Part shown: positions 61,901 to 64,000 of the stretch, piece after piece
How the letters are laid out: every line of letters begins with the position of its first letter
How positions within the stretch are numbered: position 1 is the stretch's first letter
From: Clostridia bacterium
GTDB lineage: Bacteria > Bacillota > Clostridia > Oscillospirales > Acutalibacteraceae
Direction of reading: 5' to 3'
Assembly: GCA_017517665.1 (NCBI GenBank)
Contig: JAFWYP010000022.1
Coordinates: 57,717 to 121,716 of the forward strand
DNA length: 64,000 bases
Made by a program: the position numbers and the translations under genes
The notes under the pieces: generated by a model
The model's database searches: none
Seen by the model: only the letters and a program-made list of their open reading frames with translations
What the model was told of the DNA's origin: nothing

Positions 61901-64000
61901 TGAAACCGTAAGTGCCGAAATCAGCGTTAAGGAAGAAAAGTTTAATCCCGCAAACCTTAATGTTTCCGAAGTCGAAGGTTTTGACGGTATGAGTGAGGAA
62001 AATAAAGCTCATCTTGCTCAGTCATCAAGCTGGGATTATAACGAAGAAACAGGCGTGTATACTGCTACTATAGTTTTTGCGGCTGAAAATTCCGATGGGA
62101 ATTATGCGTTTGCAGTTGATTATTCAGACCTTGCAGGCTATGCTGCAGTACAGGCTGAATCAGGCAAGTTTGTTATTGACACAAAAGCTCCAGAAACTGC
62201 TGTTAATTCAGTTGCAGAAGCAACAATCACTGTAAATAACAATTATCCTTATGAAACAGTTGAAAAGGACAGCGAAGGCTCTGTTGACATTTTCAGCGAC
62301 AGCACAGAAATTGTTTTTACAGTTAATGACAAGAATTTCTTTGAAGACAGAGCAACTGTTAAAGTAAACGGTAATATTGTTTCTGGTCTTGCTTGGAGCA
62401 AAGAAGGTGATGTTCACACCGCAACATATATGTTCAATGAAAGCGGCGACTACAAAATCGAACTTTCATATGAGGATATCTTTAACGGTGCAATTTATGA
62501 ATCATCTGATTTTATTGCGGTTGACAAAGATGCTCCCGTTATAAATATTGCTCTCAGCAAGGAAAATACCGAGAACAATGAAGTTAAATATTATAACAAC
62601 GATGTAACAGCAGTTATCACTGTTGAAGAAATCAGATTCCGTCCTTCGGAATTATCGGTTTCCGAAGTGGAAGGTCTTTCAGGCATGAGCGAGGAAAACA
62701 AGGCTTATCTTGCACAGTCCTCAAGCTGGGCATATGACGCAGAAAACAGCAACTATACTGTATCTGTTGTTTTTACAGCTGAAAATGCAGACGGAAATTA
62801 TGCGTTTGCAGTTGATTACACAGATCTTGCAGGCAATGCTGCGGCACAGAATGAATCAGGAAAGTTTGTTGTTGATACTATAAAGCCTGTTATTTCTGTT
62901 GATTACGGTGTAGCAAAGATTCTTGATAAGCAGTTCGTTATACAGGAAAGTCTTGAAGGCAGAGATTTCAAAAACACAATCATTTTTGATGATGATGATA
63001 TTATTGTTACTGTTGAAATTGATGAAGTGAACTTTAACCCCGACAAGGCTGTTGCAATGCTTTCTGTTGATGGTGCCGAAGCAAAAGAGCAGAAGTTTGA
63101 TGGTGAATGGATAACAGAAGGCACTGTTCATACAAACACCATTACAATCAGCGAGGAAGATTTATACAGTCTTACAATTGATTGCACAGACAGATCTCTC
63201 AATAGTGCTGACGACTACAATTCACCTGAAATCGTACTCAGTAAAGAACTTCCCTCTGTATCAATTGAAATAACAACAGAAAACGATGTTGAAAATACAT
63301 ATTTCAACAAGGATCAGGTTGAAGTTGTAATCAGAGTTCTCGATGACTACTTTGATGAGGGTCGTGTGAAGGTAACTGCTGCAGATAAGATGGCAACTGA
63401 TATTAACGGTAAAGCTATTGTTCTTGCAGAGACCGATATTATTCCCGATTTCAGCAGGGATAAAACATGGACAGAAGGTAAAAATGCCGATGGAAAGATA
63501 TTCCATAGTGCGACAATTACCTTGACAACACAAGCAAGATTTTCATTCAGTGCAGAATATGAAAACGCAGTAGGTTCAACAAGCAGTGCGAACTGCTCAC
63601 TTGTTCTCGACAGAACAAAGCCAACACATACCATAACTTATGCTGCTCAAGAAGCAGAAACATTCCTTCAGGCAGTGTCTTTCGATCTTTATAACCCCAG
63701 TGTTTTCGTGAAGATTAAAGCAACTGATGATATTTCGGGTGTTGACAAGATAGACGTAGAATACCCTGCTCACCTTGCTCCCGGAAATGCTTATAATTCA
63801 GATGATTTTAAAACAAAAGAAACATTCTTCTCAGACGATACTTCAGGTGATCAGGAAGCCCTTGAAGGTGTATGGGAGGTTAACAAGGAAAAGGCAAGTG
63901 TTCAGGCAAAGGCTCAGATCACTGTCGTTGCAACTGATAACTGCCGTAATTCAACAGACGAAGAGTTCAGAACAGATACACAGATTACGGGCATAGATAA
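58956..64000 (+). CDS. giant secreted Ig-repeat surface protein (3' end outside window)
   Basis: An uninterrupted frame of 1681 codons that continues past the right edge. The signal peptide is about 38 residues (LRLLSLALSFMMVISVIPVN, then FAAEE). An immunoglobulin-like domain (VSRG..; YQWYRDSQEIASATSSVLKI ... AYSCKV) is followed by Big-type repeats joined by TLTVNKAAQ and TLTVEKYTVE, then Ig-like modules introduced by DTVAPEVTV, DTKAPETAV, DKDAPVINI and DTIKPVISV. A unit of about 240 residues is duplicated (61513-62200 and 62233-62880). It is likely an adhesin carried or exported with the Tad system; any wall anchor would lie beyond the window. Confidence 0.9.
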   Translation, partial: MNSKTRSTVLRLLSLALSFMMVISVIPVNGMVVFAAEEDTISIQYLSKNIVQEGVEIKIKPNDATDDSYIGKTDKYGIWKTEVLWKDLSESFYISINGDSKKIVRSDEPKSFLIVIDDEKKWTDEAMPVAVISIEADKTSVGRGESFEISSTVFGTPDKYQWYRDSQEIASATSSVLKIDNAAVTDTGAYSCKVIDINGDSRTSDSIEITVTEKAPEGLALKAYADGSEIDGPVSRDSVKEIELKLENIPDDAAVTDVAYYVNGNCVSSGTSETSYVFALESGVEEYTCEVELTFDKYYEQTKVALSAPVQAPLLSQSEIVITVEGAEYDAAEGAYVLTYSDSPKAKLEITVSGGSGDGEYKLELVEEKNSDGSNASYVGRNVKIDKVYGQNKWKAEIKNAGSFKLEASKEGDGNYEAIAPVYASFKVNKASAGDFAFEIPSPEAVVYNENNNEFVNKIVGEFSDVKYEIIDGDCAVIDEATGKLSIKKAGIVTVKASLAESENYLAASAEYTLTVNKAAQTIKFEDKAATIYYGQSYSRVAAPEAVDGAADGYGYNHDEGVKPVYSIVVADGAEAIAAVAEDGSLAFENQKTGTVTVKAVLAGNDCYETAEAEYTLTVEKYTVENAYSVSGEQLNSESGWYTGDVTVTPAEGHQISKTNNLGDTNEWSESLVISAEGVENGLDIYLKNVETGAISEVSTVNSDRVKIDKTAPAGLKVNYKTSVWYEDVLNSVTFGYYNSTVIFTLEAKDETSGIEYFVWSLVSHEDDENAESATIVPETKVTAEKKGDVYESEACVLGDKNALDALCGKISFSAYDYAGHSEEYEDGYVIVIDTEDPEVSIETDASYKSMVNNAYPYDDADENSLSPIEIYSDSVNVKFRVIEKNFFVQNATASVNGEDVTDELLWKSEGDNHYAVYNIEEDGDYSIVFVYEDIFGEDIENSAVKNKYELSKHISVDTVAPEVTVTLSEADFEAKNTKYYDETVSAEISVKEEKFNPANLNVSEVEGFDGMSEENKAHLAQSSSWDYNEETGVYTATIVFAAENSDGNYAFAVDYSDLAGYAAVQAESGKFVIDTKAPETAVNSVAEATITVNNNYPYETVEKDSEGSVDIFSDSTEIVFTVNDKNFFEDRATVKVNGNIVSGLAWSKEGDVHTATYMFNESGDYKIELSYEDIFNGAIYESSDFIAVDKDAPVINIALSKENTENNEVKYYNNDVTAVITVEEIRFRPSELSVSEVEGLSGMSEENKAYLAQSSSWAYDAENSNYTVSVVFTAENADGNYAFAVDYTDLAGNAAAQNESGKFVVDTIKPVISVDYGVAKILDKQFVIQESLEGRDFKNTIIFDDDDIIVTVEIDEVNFNPDKAVAMLSVDGAEAKEQKFDGEWITEGTVHTNTITISEEDLYSLTIDCTDRSLNSADDYNSPEIVLSKELPSVSIEITTENDVENTYFNKDQVEVVIRVLDDYFDEGRVKVTAADKMATDINGKAIVLAETDIIPDFSRDKTWTEGKNADGKIFHSATITLTTQARFSFSAEYENAVGSTSSANCSLVLDRTKPTHTITYAAQEAETFLQAVSFDLYNPSVFVKIKATDDISGVDKIDVEYPAHLAPGNAYNSDDFKTKETFFSDDTSGDQEALEGVWEVNKEKASVQAKAQITVVATDNCRNSTDEEFRTDTQITGID
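61513..62880 (+). repeat. tandem duplication inside the surface-protein gene
   Basis: Two copies about 720 bases apart: AACNNTTATCCTTATGA starts each, and both encode GMSEENKA.LAQSSSW and DGNYAFAVDY.DLAG. DNA identity is highest in the last third of each copy (GATGGNAATTATGCGTTTGC). Confidence 0.75.

Overview
The window is chromosomal DNA from a Bacillota, most likely a gut-type member of the Clostridia (Oscillospirales/Ruminococcaceae-like). Pointers are the Spo0J/Soj pair, RemB, the sporulation regulator SpoVT, a small SRP RNA ahead of dnaX-ybaB-recR, DUF951, a clostridial Tad (Flp) pilus locus with DUF5702 and DUF6382 proteins, and moderate-to-low GC with AGGAGG-type ribosome binding sites. 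No tRNA, rRNA, CRISPR array, transposase or integrase gene was seen.

1-10.8 kb is an origin-proximal core: end of parA, a structured repeat, parB, an M14 peptidase, a NUDIX hydrolase plus Maf, a P-loop ATPase, SRP RNA, dnaX-ybaB-recR, then a DnaA-box cluster with GC patch, DnaA-trio run and AT-rich stretch that looks like half of a Bacillus-type oriC, followed by dnaN-rlbA-recF-remB. dnaA is not next to dnaN.

10.8-20.9 kb holds metabolic and envelope genes in mixed orientation: a secreted LCAT/lipase-like protein, a GH4 alpha-galactosidase, a YdjC/ChbG deacetylase, an LCP cell-wall ligase with a repetitive acidic tail, a YjdF-like membrane protein, an alanyl-tRNA editing protein behind a 283-bp MITE-like palindromic element, and a CPA2 cation/proton antiporter.

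21.0-23.3 kb is a compact five-gene cassette behind a strong promoter with a perfect LexA box: an unknown small protein, a phage tail/baseplate-like protein, a membrane-anchored coiled coil, a phi-LC3-type holin and an NlpC/P60 endolysin. No other phage genes are near it. It looks like a stand-alone SOS-triggered lysis or release module.

23.4-39.3 kb is housekeeping: a 29-residue membrane peptide, phosphatase, MmcQ, two zinc-ribbon membrane paralogues, an MFS transporter, M18 aminopeptidase, lytic transglycosylase, a Sua5-CoaE fusion, RF1, DUF951, an S1 protein, MnmA, a PHP phosphoesterase, a YdcF/SanA protein, a WG-repeat/SH3 protein and SpoVT.

39.7-64.0 kb is one long AT-richer transcription unit: a LytTR regulator, then a Tad pilus machine (CpaF, TadB, TadC, Flp1-like pilin, A24 peptidase, WG/TPR protein, TadE-like pseudopilins, an 1108-residue DUF5702 protein, a SurA/PrsA-like foldase, a stand-alone prepilin-peptidase cysteine domain and CpaE). 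A phospho-signalling set follows: a DUF6382-FHA protein, PP2C phosphatase, transmembrane Ser/Thr kinase and a membrane protein carrying repeated ETTVL motifs. The unit ends in a giant Ig-repeat surface protein that runs off the window. The arrangement suggests Tad assembly or adhesin export gated by reversible threonine phosphorylation read by the FHA domain.
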